Part shown: positions 50,790 to 63,654 of the stretch, piece by piece
Layout: every line of letters begins with the position of its first letter
Position numbering within the stretch: position 1 is the first letter of the stretch
Origin: Onchocerca lupi
Lineage: Eukaryota; Nematoda; Chromadorea; Rhabditida; Onchocercidae
DNA: 64,000 nucleotides
NCBI GenBank assembly: GCA_028564675.1
Contig: JAOVVO010000363.1
Coordinates: 16,718 to 80,717 of the forward strand
Direction of reading: 5' to 3'
The notes under the pieces: model-generated
What the model saw: the letters and a program-made list of their open reading frames with translations, nothing else
Database searches by the model: none
What the model was told of the DNA's origin: nothing
Made by a program: the position numbers and the translations under genes

Positions 50790-51180
50790 TATTTATTAAA
50801 TAGGGAACAATCACGAACCAAGGATTATTCGAAGGTATCCAATTAGCTAATCACTGTGTTTCTTTCCCTTGTTGTTCGTAGAACAGAATATTTATTGTCC
50901 CTGTTGTTGATTGTTGCTGGGGTCGTTGAACGATAACGTCGGTAGGAAACCCTTGTAGAAGACTGTTGTATAAACGTACGTCCTCGTCGACTAATAGTGG
51001 AATAAGAATATATTTTTGCTCCAAATCCGATCCTTATATATCCTTTCGGAATCCCTCCTTTTTTTCCTGATCTCCAGTTTGGCCCCTCATGATCTCGCTT
51101 TGTTTAACTGTTAGTTGGAGCATTCGGCGGCAAACATGTTTACCCTAATGTTATCGGCCTGTTGGTACATTTGAAATTAG
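50790..51180 (-). mobile_element. possible solo LTR
   Basis: On the minus strand this stretch is less AT-rich than its surroundings. It has a TATA box (TATATAAGG, 51034-51042) followed after about 140 bases by AATAAA (50891-50896), with a second AATAAA at 50792. It may begin TGTACCAACAGGCC near 51173. The order TATA, transcribed part, poly(A) signal is that of a U3-R-U5 LTR. No clear end or target duplication is seen, and no gag or pol sequence lies nearby. Tentative. Confidence 0.3.
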
Positions 51181-53495
51181 CGCTTCATGACCTTTAACAC
51201 CTCTTGTTCATATCAATTTTCGGATTTTTCCGACAGCTTAAGGAATTCTAATTTTTGTCCCTTAAATTTCAATAAAAAGAAATTTTTAATCATAAATAGA
51301 AATCATCAAGTTGATGGATTACAAAGGTATCATCGGAAAGATCTTGAAACCGATTCCTTTCCTTTTTTAGAAGTATCTTTTTCCACTTGATTATATTAAT
51401 TGTCATTGACCTACTAACTGCTGTTAATAATTATGAAGCCCTTTGGCAATTAAGTTGATTGCTCACTATAGGAGATGTGCCTGTCTGATCATTTGACAGG
51501 AAGGTTGAAAACAACATACAAAACCAACAATATGCATAGCAGACGATCATATGAGTGAGAAAAAATTCGAAAACCGAGTGCAAAACAAAATGATTTATAA
51601 CGAGAAATTCAAAATTTTTGAAGGACGGATTGTTTGTGCTAAAGTTTGTTGTTATCCATCAGCAATATCACAAACTGATTGAATTCAACTTGACTTGAGA
51701 CTACGATTTTACTCTGAAGATACAGAATTCAGAAAACATGAAAATAATTGTAAATATTATGAGGAGGGATTATTCCGTTGTCTGAATCAAGTTTCTCTGA
51801 ATTTCTATATATAATTTTTAAAAATAAATAAAATTACCGATTATCGACGAATAGCGAAGCCTTCTATTACATGTTTTTTTACACTCGAAAATGGAACAAT
51901 TCATAAATTGTGAAAAAAAAAAATCGTTTCAACCGATTAAACGATGATGACCAACTTAATACCTCTGGCACTCGATCTACGAAATCCATAAATATCAATA
52001 AGAAAATCAAAATGGAAAATTGAAAAATTTTGACTTGATAATAATGCACAAAAAGCTATATAACATATTTTCCATAACATCTTCTAACTACAGAAATAAT
52101 GTATTCCAATGTATAACTTTTACCTATAAAATGATTGAAATGAAGAAAGTAACACTGAAGTTGAAACAAATGAATATTTGAGAACTCATTTGCACTGAAA
52201 TATTTGTCACAAAATATTTAGACCAATCATTGTTAAAAATCATTGTTTTTCGTTCGACTTAACTGCTGGAAAGATAATGGAATCAAAATTGCACTCTTCG
52301 GATTCAATGGAAGGTTCAAGTAGTTTTTTTTTTCTTTAATTCCATAAATGAAAGTTTTACGGCAAAGATTTCGTCATTTTACCAATAGTAAGCAAAGATA
52401 TAGATAGAAAATTTCTGTATTTTTAAAAATAAGCTTATGAAAAATCAGATCTGGCTTACTGGAAAGACATTATTAGTGACTTATCAGAGCTTACGACTGA
52501 AATAAACAGAATAACTAAGCATTTTTCCATTTTAAGGTGCAGTTCGGTTTTGATGCCAGATGGCATACGGATGAATCTTATGTCCTTCGATAGCTTTCTT
52601 TTCTTTCACAATCTAAAATACTACTTTGCTGTATAATATACTACGATAATATAACTCCTGAACTTCCTACTTTCAAATTATCAGTACTGTGGATGCATTT
52701 TGAAAAGCTTATTTCATGTCTCGATGATGCTCTTTAAGGCGTAAATCGAATAATTTATTATACTGCAAACTCTTACATTTTCTGAAAGTATGCAATAAGG
52801 AATTGAACAAAATTCATAGAAGTCAATGATTCAGGGATATATATCAAAGGAAAAATAATCGTCAGATTCGACGCAAGATGGAATGCAAAAACTTTTTGTT
52901 GATTTTCATACGCATTTGATATTTCTTGTATTTCCCAGTGCATGATAATAACATTAAGTGTCGGAAGGAAGAAAAAAAATTCGTCGAATGTGCATTTCCT
53001 AGTTATTTCACCCCATTTAAATCTAGAATGAGCTGTTTCAGGTGTCGTTTCTCCCAAAGTGTAGCTCATGATACTGTAATCTTCTTTTGGCTCTATGCCG
53101 ACTTGGCCACCTTTTTTTTTTTTTTCTGGTGGAAAATTGCTTTAAGCAACGGTTGGTTTCTGGGTGGCAGGGGTTCCTGACTGCTAATTTAATAAATTTT
53201 CTGGAGGTCTGCACGAATTCTTTATGGACTTTATTAACTTGCTGATGCATTTTTTGCCGATCAGGATGCGAATGTTTCCAACTTTATCAGTTCTCGAAAT
53301 TTGCATATTATTACATCGAAACTGAAAATCACTGACAATTCATACTTGTAAGAAAGAGATAAACTATTGAAATGCTTAATGTTAAATTCTAACTCTTCCT
53401 ACTCAAATTTTGTCTGCAGTATGAAGTCATCACTTATTAAGGCATCAGCTTTTCAAATCAGTACCGTTTCATGTTCCTTGTTCAGTATTATATAT

Positions 53496-53511
53496 TTCAG
53501 TGAAAAATTAA
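53496..53511 (+). promoter_or_regulatory. likely trans-splice acceptor of the RING1-type gene
   Basis: TATATATTTCAG followed by TGAAAAATTAA and the ATG at 53512. It is a strong acceptor with a very short leader and no coding exon before it, as in spliced-leader genes. Confidence 0.5.
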
Positions 53512-56500
53512 ATGGTATCTGGGCGTAGTGATGGTCCACCTATATCACGACGCCTTACATTACCACAGTCGACATCATATGATAAATCACGCAAACCACA
53601 CGCATTACGTACCGGTGTTGATACAAAATCTATTCAGTTCGATTGGATTAGTAAGGAATTAGAATGTGGCATTTGCGAAAAGACAATACAAAATACGATG
53701 GTTGTGAGGGTGAGAGTAGATACTTCTGAACTAAATTTAGGATCGATTTTGCTATTTTTATGTCATCCAAAGTTAATTCAGCATTCACCGATGCGTACCT
53801 TCACTTATCTTGAGAAGTTCCAATTTCCTTCCATAATTATGGGAAGTGACAGTAAATTTAGTTTTTTTTTTTAGAATTGTATGCACCGCTTCTGTGCAGA
53901 TTGTATATTGCAAAGAATACATACTGGGGTAAGGAAATGTCCCTCGTGTCATAAAGTCCTTCCGAAAAAGGCACCACTGAAAAGTGATGCAAATTTCGAC
54001 GCTATTATCAATAAGGTAACTCCTTTTAAATTATGTACTATTTCGAAAAAATTCGTTAACGTTTATTGCATTAGGGACGGGAACATTTCCGCTTGTTTTT
54101 TTTCTATCAAGGGGTTGGGTGCACGGTGGAGGAACTAATGTTTAAGATTTAGTTCTTGTGTCAAACAGTTCATTTCTAGTCACTTCAGTTCACACTGTCG
54201 ATCGAAAGGAGATGTGTCAAACGCCCGATCACTGAATCAAGTAATTTATGTAAGTTATCTTATATGTTATGAATTTGTATTGAGATGTGGCAAGTGCAGT
54301 TGCTTTTGTAATATTTTCGACAAAACTTAAGATATATGTGATTTTCGATACAACAGATTTTGTATGGGAATGGCTGTAAAAAGAGAACATTCATCAAAAA
54401 ACAGCAGCATATAGACTCATAAGAAGTGTCATTTATCTTGCAGGTTTCACCAAGAAAAGAATATTTGATAAGAAATCACCTACCAAACGTTTTACAAAGT
54501 CGGATCCAATAGCTCCTTCATCTTCATCAGAACGGACACCGCCGAAGAATACTAAAGCGTCAATGAAGGTCTCACATTTTATTTTTGAACGTTCTGAATT
54601 CTTGGATTTTTCAAGTCTTTATTTTTTGTTTGATAGGAAGTTATACTGATAAAAATTTTTGTTCCAGCAATCTTACTTCTATGTTTTAGGTACAAGATAG
54701 CACTAGAATGGATAATACTGTTTTCAAATTTTTTAGTACGATTCGATGACAGATTCAGCATCAAACACACTTTTGGAAATAAAACCACCGTTACTGTCTA
54801 GTATGCATTCGGATATGTCCGATCCTCCGCTCACGATTGATGAAGGATCTTCAGATGGTCTTTTTTTATTGAAATTGATGAATAAGCTTTAGATATTTTT
54901 GATAAAAATAGAAGAGACATTTTGGACTTTATTTTTTCAAGAATTTTGATTTATACATAAAGCATACTTTCTGAGTTCATTTTTTCGGTTGACATATTTA
55001 ACACTCTGCTTTAGCTACAATTAAGTTTGCTCCAGATACTTATTCGAATCTCCAACAACCAACAACATCGTCATATGCAAAATGTGAAGACAGGTCAAAT
55101 GTTAGTGATGCAGGTGAAAAGAAAACAAAAGTGAGTTTTTAGTAACAATTCTTTTTCTTCTGTCGATATTTTTTAGGAAATTTAATATTAGGATCTTTTC
55201 TAAAGTTCATTTCCATGGCGAATAATTTATGGCCTGGATGTCATGTAATGTTCCTGCAAATTGGTTGGAGCATATTCCTCGCACATTATTTTCCTATGGA
55301 ATGCATAAACACCTATCATTTAAATTATTTACAGTCCAATCGATTGGTATCAAATCATTGTGAAATAACTCCAGTTGTTGTTTTGCAGAAATCCAATAGT
55401 CACGGTATTTTTTTTTTTTTTTAATCCCTTAATCAAAATCTGTAACTGTTATTTTAAATTTCTACTTGTAAAATTTGGAAGTTCAAGACAAATCTTGACT
55501 ACCAATATCAAAATGTTACTTGCAGAACGACTTAATGGAGTGGCCATAAAGAATGTTCAGGTTAATGGTAAAAAGGAGCGTTCTGCGAAGTGTGTGAACA
55601 TATATCCTAGTTTTGATCCATCCGCCCACACTGCATCGAATCAAATCGATTCAAACATGAATGTAAGATTTGGAAATCTTCTTAAATTTGCATTCATCTA
55701 CGATATTTAGTATCCCGAGCGATTTTTTTTCCTGTGATCATTTGCTGGTATTCAGTATTTTTTTTTTTCAGCTTTCGACTACTGCTTCGATTTCTGGGAT
55801 TTCGAACGGAAGTTTGCTTCATGTCAATGGAAACAGTTAGTGCTCTTTTTTGATGAATAATATCATAAATTATATTATCGTAACAAATATTCTCAATGTT
55901 TGCTTTCTTTCCGTAATGAAAATTTGGTTAAAGAAGGCAAGAAAGTAAGTGTCGATGAATGAGTTAGAAAAAATTGATTTAAAAAAGGCAAGAAAGTGAA
56001 TGTCGACGAAAGTATCGTTCTCATGGTTGCCGCTAAATGTCTGGAAAGCATATAGTAACGCACACTTTAAAGTAATTTTATTAGAATTGAAAAGAAAATG
56101 TTTCATTATCATTTCTTTTTTTTTTTTCAGCACTCATAGAATTAGATTTGTAAGTGATTTCTATAAAATGTTTTTGCAGTCAAAAGAACAATGAATCCCA
56201 AAATGGGTGATGGACTATTGTTAACGCCATCTTCAGGAAACAGTATTCCGGCAGAAGATCTAGTGATGATGTCACCACGTTCCTCTGAATATTTGCTGAT
56301 GTCAGGAAAACAGCGGTTATCATCAGGATTAGAGTCAGAGCTTGTCCTTAATCCTGATGCAAGTGTAGTGAATGATGATTCACTTCCTATTGCTGCTAAA
56401 CATTTACGATACATTGTCACGTGTCCAACAACTACAGGTTTCTGCGATGTATTTTGATTACTATCAAGGCAGTATTATTTTACATTTTGGATTAAAAGCT

Positions 56501-57651
56501 AATATATAATATATTAAATGATATTTCTTTTCGACTCGAAACGACTACCTGTTATAATTTGTACTTGTAGTTGAACTGAAATATGGATAATAGTGATGCA
56601 TTAAAAATTTCAATAGTTTTACTTTAAATCGCACCGACAATTATTGGAACAGTTACAGTTGGTCATCTATGTGAGTATATACTGCAGCGAATCAGAGTCG
56701 AGTCACGCACTGAATGGGACAGGAAATATACCGAGCATTGTCTACCCAAGGTATTTATTTCTTACTTTTAATGCAATAACTATCTCCAAATTTTGAAGAG
56801 AGATTGGAAAAATCACGAATTTCAACTGCATATATATTTTTACAGTACAGACTGATATATAATATTTTTCTGATAACTTTACCAGTATATCTTCATTTTA
56901 TAGCGCGTCCTCTTATGTCCAGTAAAGTCTGATCTGGCTCTGGATGATGTACTGGTGGTAAATGAAACGGGCGAGGGTCAGTTTACAACTATAAATGTTG
57001 GTGAACGGAATAGTGATCCAAAATCAGCTTCAATTTTCACTATTAATTCACCATTTGCTGGTAAGTTCATTGGAATTTGTTCTTTTAATTTCAAGAATAT
57101 CTCTCGTTCTGAAAATGCCATCTTAGTACCCAATCGACTTATTTTCTTATAGATATGAAAGTGATAGGTATTTTGGAAATGTAGGGCCATGACGAAATCA
57201 TGGATATTCATTTCATTGAAACGGCGACAAGTAATTTGTCCTATGGATTGGCTTTTCATAATTGCTTAATTTGAATGTAGTGCTTAATAAAATGTATTTA
57301 TAGAGATATGGTCGTCTTATTTAATATTTTCTTTTTTGTTTTGATAAGTCCTGGCTCATTTCAAAAAACTTTCTCAATCATCGTTTATACATTGATGCAT
57401 TTATTTTCGTGGCATTGAGTGGGAACAAATTGATTTTTCTTTTTTTCAAATATTCAGTATGTAATGTGAATGAATTGTTCCGCTTTAAAAAAATTCATTG
57501 CTATTAGGAATTATTATACAGTTTCCAGATGACGTGGTTGTCTTTTCCAGCTTTGGATGAATCGATAACAATTGAGCAGCTGAAAGCCGAGTATTGGGCG
57601 AATAGGAAGAGACCACTGAAGCTTATTTTTAAATTCACTGAGAAGTCGTAG
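53512..57651 (+). CDS. RING1: RING1/RNF2-type Polycomb E3 ubiquitin ligase
   Basis: Catalytic subunit type of Polycomb repressive complex 1, which monoubiquitinates histone H2A in the nucleus. Thirteen exons give 548 residues: 53512-53709, 53875-54015, 54189-54249, 54444-54568, 54737-54857, 55015-55130, 55335-55404, 55526-55662, 55772-55835, 56180-56437, 56653-56750, 56904-57060, 57551-57651. The C3HC4 RING lies at residues 52-91 (CGIC, NCMHRFCADC, CPSC). It is followed by the LKSDANFDAIINK block typical of RING1 proteins. A long Ser/Thr-rich, poorly conserved middle part comes next. The C-terminal RAWUL ubiquitin-like domain (about 400-548) has LRYIVTCPTTTVTVGHL and ITIEQLKAEYWANRKRPLKL. The exon after the RING (54189) lacks the usual PSREEYE segment, so exons 3-4 are placed by phase only. 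The C. elegans counterpart is probably spat-3. Confidence 0.9.
55930..56020. repeat. imperfect direct repeat in an intron of the RING1-type gene
   Basis: Two copies of a segment reading AAGGCAAGAAAGT then AATGTCGACGAA, or close variants, lie about 55 bp apart within the intron 55836-56179. They differ at about four positions. Confidence 0.8.
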
Positions 57652-57659
57652 CTGAACTT

Positions 57660-57665
57660 AATAAA
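57660..57665 (+). terminator. poly(A) signal of the RING1-type gene
   Basis: AATAAA nine bases after the TAG stop, followed by T-rich sequence. A 3' UTR this short is usual in nematodes. Confidence 0.6.
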
Positions 57666-58079
57666 TGTTTGCTCTTTTTCTTTCCTTAAATCAGCGGTTT
57701 AGATGTTTCAAATAAGCATAGGACATATGCGAGAAAACCATACTGGTCTCTATTTAATACATATACGAACAAAAAGTTCCTGTTATTGAGATTAAAATAC
57801 ACCATTCATGTAACTTCATGAGAGAACTGCTATCATTAGCTAAACCGCTGAAATTCTGATCAACAGCCAAAAACTATGAAATATCCAAGAAAATGGATGT
57901 GCATGACGGTAAAGAAACCGTGTTTTTAGTTTCTGAAATCAGAAAGTTGTCTTGGACTTAAAATTTTTGGAACATACTAACTTAATTGGTTATTTTGCAT
58001 ATAACTTCCTTTCGAATTTCGCTCAATCATTTAATAGTTTTGGCTGACAGGGTTTCTAAGCACTTGTTAAAACAATTAC

Positions 58080-58957
58080 ATGTTTCTTATGTCTGATAGC
58101 TTATGCTGTGTTCAGATTTTCTTCAACACTTGTGATACTTTACGCCATCCTAGCAACAGAATTATAGAGAGAGAAATAACCTGGAAAGTTCAAAGATTCG
58201 CGTATTTCCTGAGAAAAGCAGATTCTGTAATTAAGTGTGCATCCCGCGATCTCTGTGATGGTCTTTCAGTTTCGAAGAAAACCAAAGCAGTAAATTGTCA
58301 TGTAATGACCATTTGAAACTTACTGCTTGCAAAGTGTGACTTGATTGAAATTGTCAAGAAGCTAGGCTTGGCCCCTTATTAACTCAGGTATCTGTATACA
58401 AATTTAGTTCCAGGAATACCTGTGTTGTTATGTCTTCCCGCACTTGAATTTTTATCGTTTATTTTAAAAATAAATCACATATGTCAATTGACTGAGCTTT
58501 TGAAGCTGCTGCTTCGGCACATTAATCATTCATGTTACATTGTTTAATTATCGAAGCAAGAAAATTTGCGCTTATGCTCAGTCATATTTGGCGATATTCG
58601 AAGAATCAATGAAAATCCCGTAATCTTGGTAACATTCTTTGGATGCAAATTGCTTACGAATTGATGCTGAACTGTGAATGATAGTGTTACGAATGGAGCA
58701 ATATTCAGGAATTCGGGATTCCTAGGATTGGGATTTCCGCTTACAAGATGGATTGCTGCAGACTGGTTATAAATAACATTAGTCCATATCTAAAAAGAAT
58801 TTATGAAGTCATGCAATGCAATGAAGGCGACGACCGCTTCCAGCCAGAAGAGTACAGAAACATATCCCTGCTGTTATGGTACAGAGCCACTATGAACACT
58901 ACAGCATATCTCCTTCCACAATGCCACGAATATGCAATCTCTGGAACTACACATTGA
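58080..58957 (+). CDS. candidate two-exon Cys-containing small protein
   Basis: Two coding-like blocks join in phase. The first runs from ATG 58080 (or from an acceptor GTGTTCAG ending 58115) to a donor GTAAAT at 58290. The second runs from an acceptor TTACAAG to the stop at 58955-58957. Together they give up to 139 residues with about eight Cys (FNTCDTLRHPSN, VIKCASRDLCDGL, DCCRLVINN, VMQCNEGDD, LPQCHEYA). An AATAAA lies near 59143. The composition is more protein-like than other frames in the spacer. No signal peptide is clear and no family is recognised; it could be chance. Confidence 0.35.
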
Positions 58958-59961
58958 ACTATATGTCAATGTGGACATGTTCTCAATCTGCCAACGCCTC
59001 AGACATCTTTACCCAGTTGTTTAATTTAGAGATTTTTCACTAGGTTCCCACATATTTATGTTTTCTGGAAAAAATGAACTGTCTTTTAACCGGAATGAAG
59101 TAACGCTCTTAGTCAAGTACACCTCTGATTTTGATTTATGAAATAAAACTGATATCCTTCATGTACATTAGAATAACAACCTAAACTACTGTGCCAATAC
59201 CTTTCCTTATTTTCAAAAATTCATGTTTAAAATAAATACAATCATTCATCATGCATAAAAGAACATTGTTCCTCCACCACTGATTAAAACGCGTCAACAG
59301 AAAAAATTGGCAGTATGATAATGATTTGGTAATAAAGGTCAATCACAAGAAAATATAGCGGGCTAAAGCGCACACCAAAATCTTTCAGAATGCGCCAGAT
59401 CCAATAAATATTGCGTCAAGTTGACATGCCCTGGAAAGCCAAGATCTCTTCACGGTTTACTTCTCCCTAATAAATCGTGAAGAGATCCAGCTGACCTTAG
59501 AGTAGCATAGGTCATTCCCAATTCTCGACGATAACACTGCGACTTGATTCTTCAAGCAAAATCCTGACAGAATCACATCTTGTATTCTAAGATTCAATAT
59601 ACATAAAAATAAGGGCTAAAATATATGGCTTGGAGGTCAAATAAGGAATCTATTCGATACAGAGTATTGGACACGTCAATGAAATTGCAGGAACACAAGA
59701 GAAAAAAAAGTCGAGTCTGAACAAACAAATTATGTCTTATATAATCAACTACCTTGCATTCGATTTCCTGACTTAAATGACATTGGAGATGACTAATATT
59801 TTCCTGGTGATTAAATTCTGAATTGAACTCCATAATTACGATCAAATTTTGAGAATCTTGACTTACTGAAGTACTTAATTAATGATGGCAAGAAATGGAC
59901 AATTGTCCAGAATGGTAGTTCCTCTACTAATATAAACGCTAAAATTCGAACAAAAAGATAC

Positions 59962-60013
59962 GAAATTTAAATCAAAAAATCAGAGCGGCAAGAAATTTAA
60001 ATCAAAAAATCAG
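59962..60013. repeat. 30-bp tandem repeat near the H3.3 3' end
   Basis: GAAATTTAAATCAAAAAATC occurs at 59962 and again at 59992, a period of 30. It lies within about 120 bases of the H3.3 stop and so probably in its 3' UTR or just beyond. Confidence 0.9.
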
Positions 60014-60079
60014 GATGAGTAGACTGAAAAACGCCAATAATAAATGGAGTGTACAATTATTCCATTTTGACATGAGTAT

Positions 60080-61040
<961 letters not shown>

Positions 61041-63361
61041 CGTTTCACGAATCTTCTTTGCAAGTTAAATGAAGTCTTACGTCCCAGATTTCTCCAAGAT
61101 CAACCTTTAAAATTGAAAAATGCTATATTTATGAATTTTCACTTGCTTTTATAAAAAATAAATGAGCTAATCAGCTTTCAGCTGCGCTAATGCATTCGCA
61201 TAATGGAAATGATCTCCACGTTTAAAAATGAATCCACCATAATAACTAATACTAAGCGGAATAATTAACTTTTCTGTTTATTAGTCCTCCTAATACATCA
61301 AAACATTCTCGCTTCAACTATCTTAGAACTATCTTATCATATCTTATTCAAAAGACTGTTCAACGACAAAAAACGGTTAGAGAGTCGTCGAAGTTAGATA
61401 ACAGATGAGATGGAAAATCATGCGACATCTATTCCGCCTATTTACATGTATGAAACATCGCAACACTATTTCGCTGTATATTTTTTACAGCTATTTATTG
61501 CAAGCAAGCGTTGTTACATTCATACTAAACAACATTGATTAAGGGTCAAAGGATAGAGGATGAGACAAGAAGAGACTATATCTTGAAGCTGATCGTACAG
61601 CAAATTGTTCATCCGTGGGCACTCCCATCCCATATATCCTTTATTAGAAGTAGGCATTTCCAATCTCCTACATCCTTTATTAAAAACCGATAATTGGCAA
61701 ATTGCCAGAAGACTGCAACATACCCTACGTAGACCGCAGGAGTATTTCTTGCAGATTGCCGGTTTTCGAAAACTATCACACCAAACATCGGAGAAAAATA
61801 TTATTTGACTGAATTAATTCGTGGGGAACACTCAGCATTAACACAGAGAACGGTAGGCTCATTCCTCTCTCAAAAGCATCCTTCCGGAATTTCGAGGTTG
61901 GGACAACAGCAGTATTATTGATGTTCTTTGCAGAGATGAAAATGGGGTGCAAGTGATTGTTACGGTGCAACCCGAAGGTCTTTGGTCATGGCTATTAGAA
62001 AGGAGAGGAATTAATTAAAAAATTAGAAAGAAATTAAATGGATTTTGAAACTTGTTGGGCTAGATGTAGAGCATGGACCATGGGCCACGTTCCTTGCCTT
62101 CCCCCGCTCTTTTTGAACGACAAGACCGCTGCGCCAATAATTTAATCAGCACCTAAATATCTACGAAGCCTGAAAAAAAGTCGCGAGTACATTCCCTCCC
62201 CTTCTCGTTCCGTCTTCCGCTGTCCCATAACGCCATTCAAATAAACCCAAGCAATAAGCATTAGCTTGCAACAACCAAAGTACGATCGCAAGTCACGAGG
62301 CAAAATGAGCGCGACGCATCGCAACAATCCGTCCAGTGCATGGTGCCCATGTTTGTGCACATATGTACGTGTGTACGTATGTACAAAGCGTTAAAAGCCA
62401 CGCAACCGATTTTTGCAGCCTTTATCTTTTCATTCACCATTAATGTTACAACGTTGGACTCGAGTAGTTCGCCAACATGGCCACCAACTCCCCACATGCA
62501 TTCTGTCCTAACTTGCAGCAGAAGTAAGTATAGCACACTCGCACGCCACGCCTATAACACAGTGTTCCCTCCGCTCAATGCGCATTAGGAGATTCGATCC
62601 ATGCGTCTGCGCGAAATAGTGCCTATCACTAAATATCCAGCGATCTCTACGAGTGAAATCGAAATTTGCATGCATAGAAGGTAAACGGCTTTGCTATGTG
62701 ACTACTCCTTCAAATAATTGCCGTAATATTTTGCAATTAACTATTCCTTCGTTCTTTAGGGTTCTGCTGACCTTGTGCGAGGTAAAATTAATGGGTAAAA
62801 TGTAGAGTTGAGCTGACCGTACTGAGCTACTTCACATCCACTGTGATTTATGGTGCCTCACTGCTGCTGGCAACTTCTGGAGTATGAGGGGACAAGAACT
62901 CGCTCTCTTCAGGAATACATCTTTTTCGCGTCCGTTCAGGCGTATGTTATGAATTCGATGACATAGAAATGAAAAAAAAAAACCCTTCCGTTCCTTTAAT
63001 AGTACTCTAGCATAAGCAGGCACATCAATGAATTCTTTTGCAAATGGAATTTTTTCCTCCAGCATTATAATATGAGGCATTTTCCGTTATTAAACATGGA
63101 TGACGATTTCCTTCTGTTTGTTTGTGTGATAAAGAATTTTTAAAGGAACTTTATGAAAGTTTATTAGCACACTGAACAAAAGATGGAATATGCGAAATCA
63201 ATAAGTGATCACTGATTGAAATGGATAAAAAGAAAAAAAAAACACTTAGAAACTAACGTATGTGGCCATACATAAGCTTCATCAAACAATTGATAGTAAC
63301 CTCCAGATCACATTTTATTTGCTGGACAACGATTTTAAGTACTGTTTCACTAACCCAATTG
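61041..63361. other. right-hand spacer with a GC-richer island
   Basis: The sequence 62050-62650 is clearly richer in G and C, with several CpGs, than the rest of the window. It could be a promoter region, the 5' end of a gene running off the window, or inserted DNA. The open frames here (62142-62588, both strands) and at 62832-63080 (minus strand, LEEKIPFAKEFIDVPAYARV) have no recognised homology or convincing splice pattern. I see no tRNA. Confidence 0.4.
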
Positions 63362-63654
63362 TCTATCTACATAAATAAAAATGTAAATGCTACCTGTTAC
63401 CCCGAACGGATCTCCGGAAGTTCTCCACCGATTCTTTTCAAATTTTGATACAGTCTTTGCATCCCAATAGGCCATCATTTTTATTTAGACGTATTTACTT
63501 TTTTTCACATATCACGTCCGTGACAACTAAAAGTGAGTGAGAGGGCGGGGTTTATTGACCCCGCCTTTCTTTCTTTCTCTCACCTCACTTCACCTCCTGT
63601 CCCTCTCTCTCTTTCTTTTCTTTAATAATAATAATAAATATTTTCACGTGTAAT
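63362..63654 (+). mobile_element. Helitron-like repeat, copy 1
   Basis: It begins TCTATCTACATAAATAAAAA and continues TGTAAATGCTACC, then a conserved core (GGAAGTTCTCCACCGATT, TTTTCAAATTTTGA, CACGTCCGTGACAACT). It then has a GC-rich stem-loop and a CT-rich tract ending in AAT repeats. The TC plus TATA-like start and the GC hairpin recall non-autonomous Helitrons. No CTRR end is proven and there is no coding sequence. Confidence 0.5.
63544..63565 (+). repeat. GC-rich stem-loop in repeat copy 1
   Basis: GGCGGGG, 8-base loop TTTATTGA, CCCCGCC: a perfect 7-bp stem. An outer partial stem is formed by GTGAGTGAGAG on the left and CTCTCACCTCAC on the right. Confidence 0.9.

Larger units (their letters stand above)
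47254..53511. other. 6.3-kb spacer downstream of the carboxylase
   Basis: No supported gene. It contains short tandem repeats (48001-48044, 48310-48381) and an LTR-like stretch (50790-51180). Open frames here are short, low in complexity and lack splice support. Confidence 0.5.
57666..60079. other. spacer between the RING1-type and H3.3 genes
   Basis: About 2.4 kb. It contains the candidate two-exon gene 58080-58957 and, next to the H3.3 stop, a short repeat at 59962-60013. Nothing else is supported. Confidence 0.5.

Noticed and set aside
62261..62536. minus-strand 91-codon frame in the GC-richer island
   Set aside because: It overlaps frames of similar length on the other strand and shows no recognised domain; the composition of the island alone can explain it.
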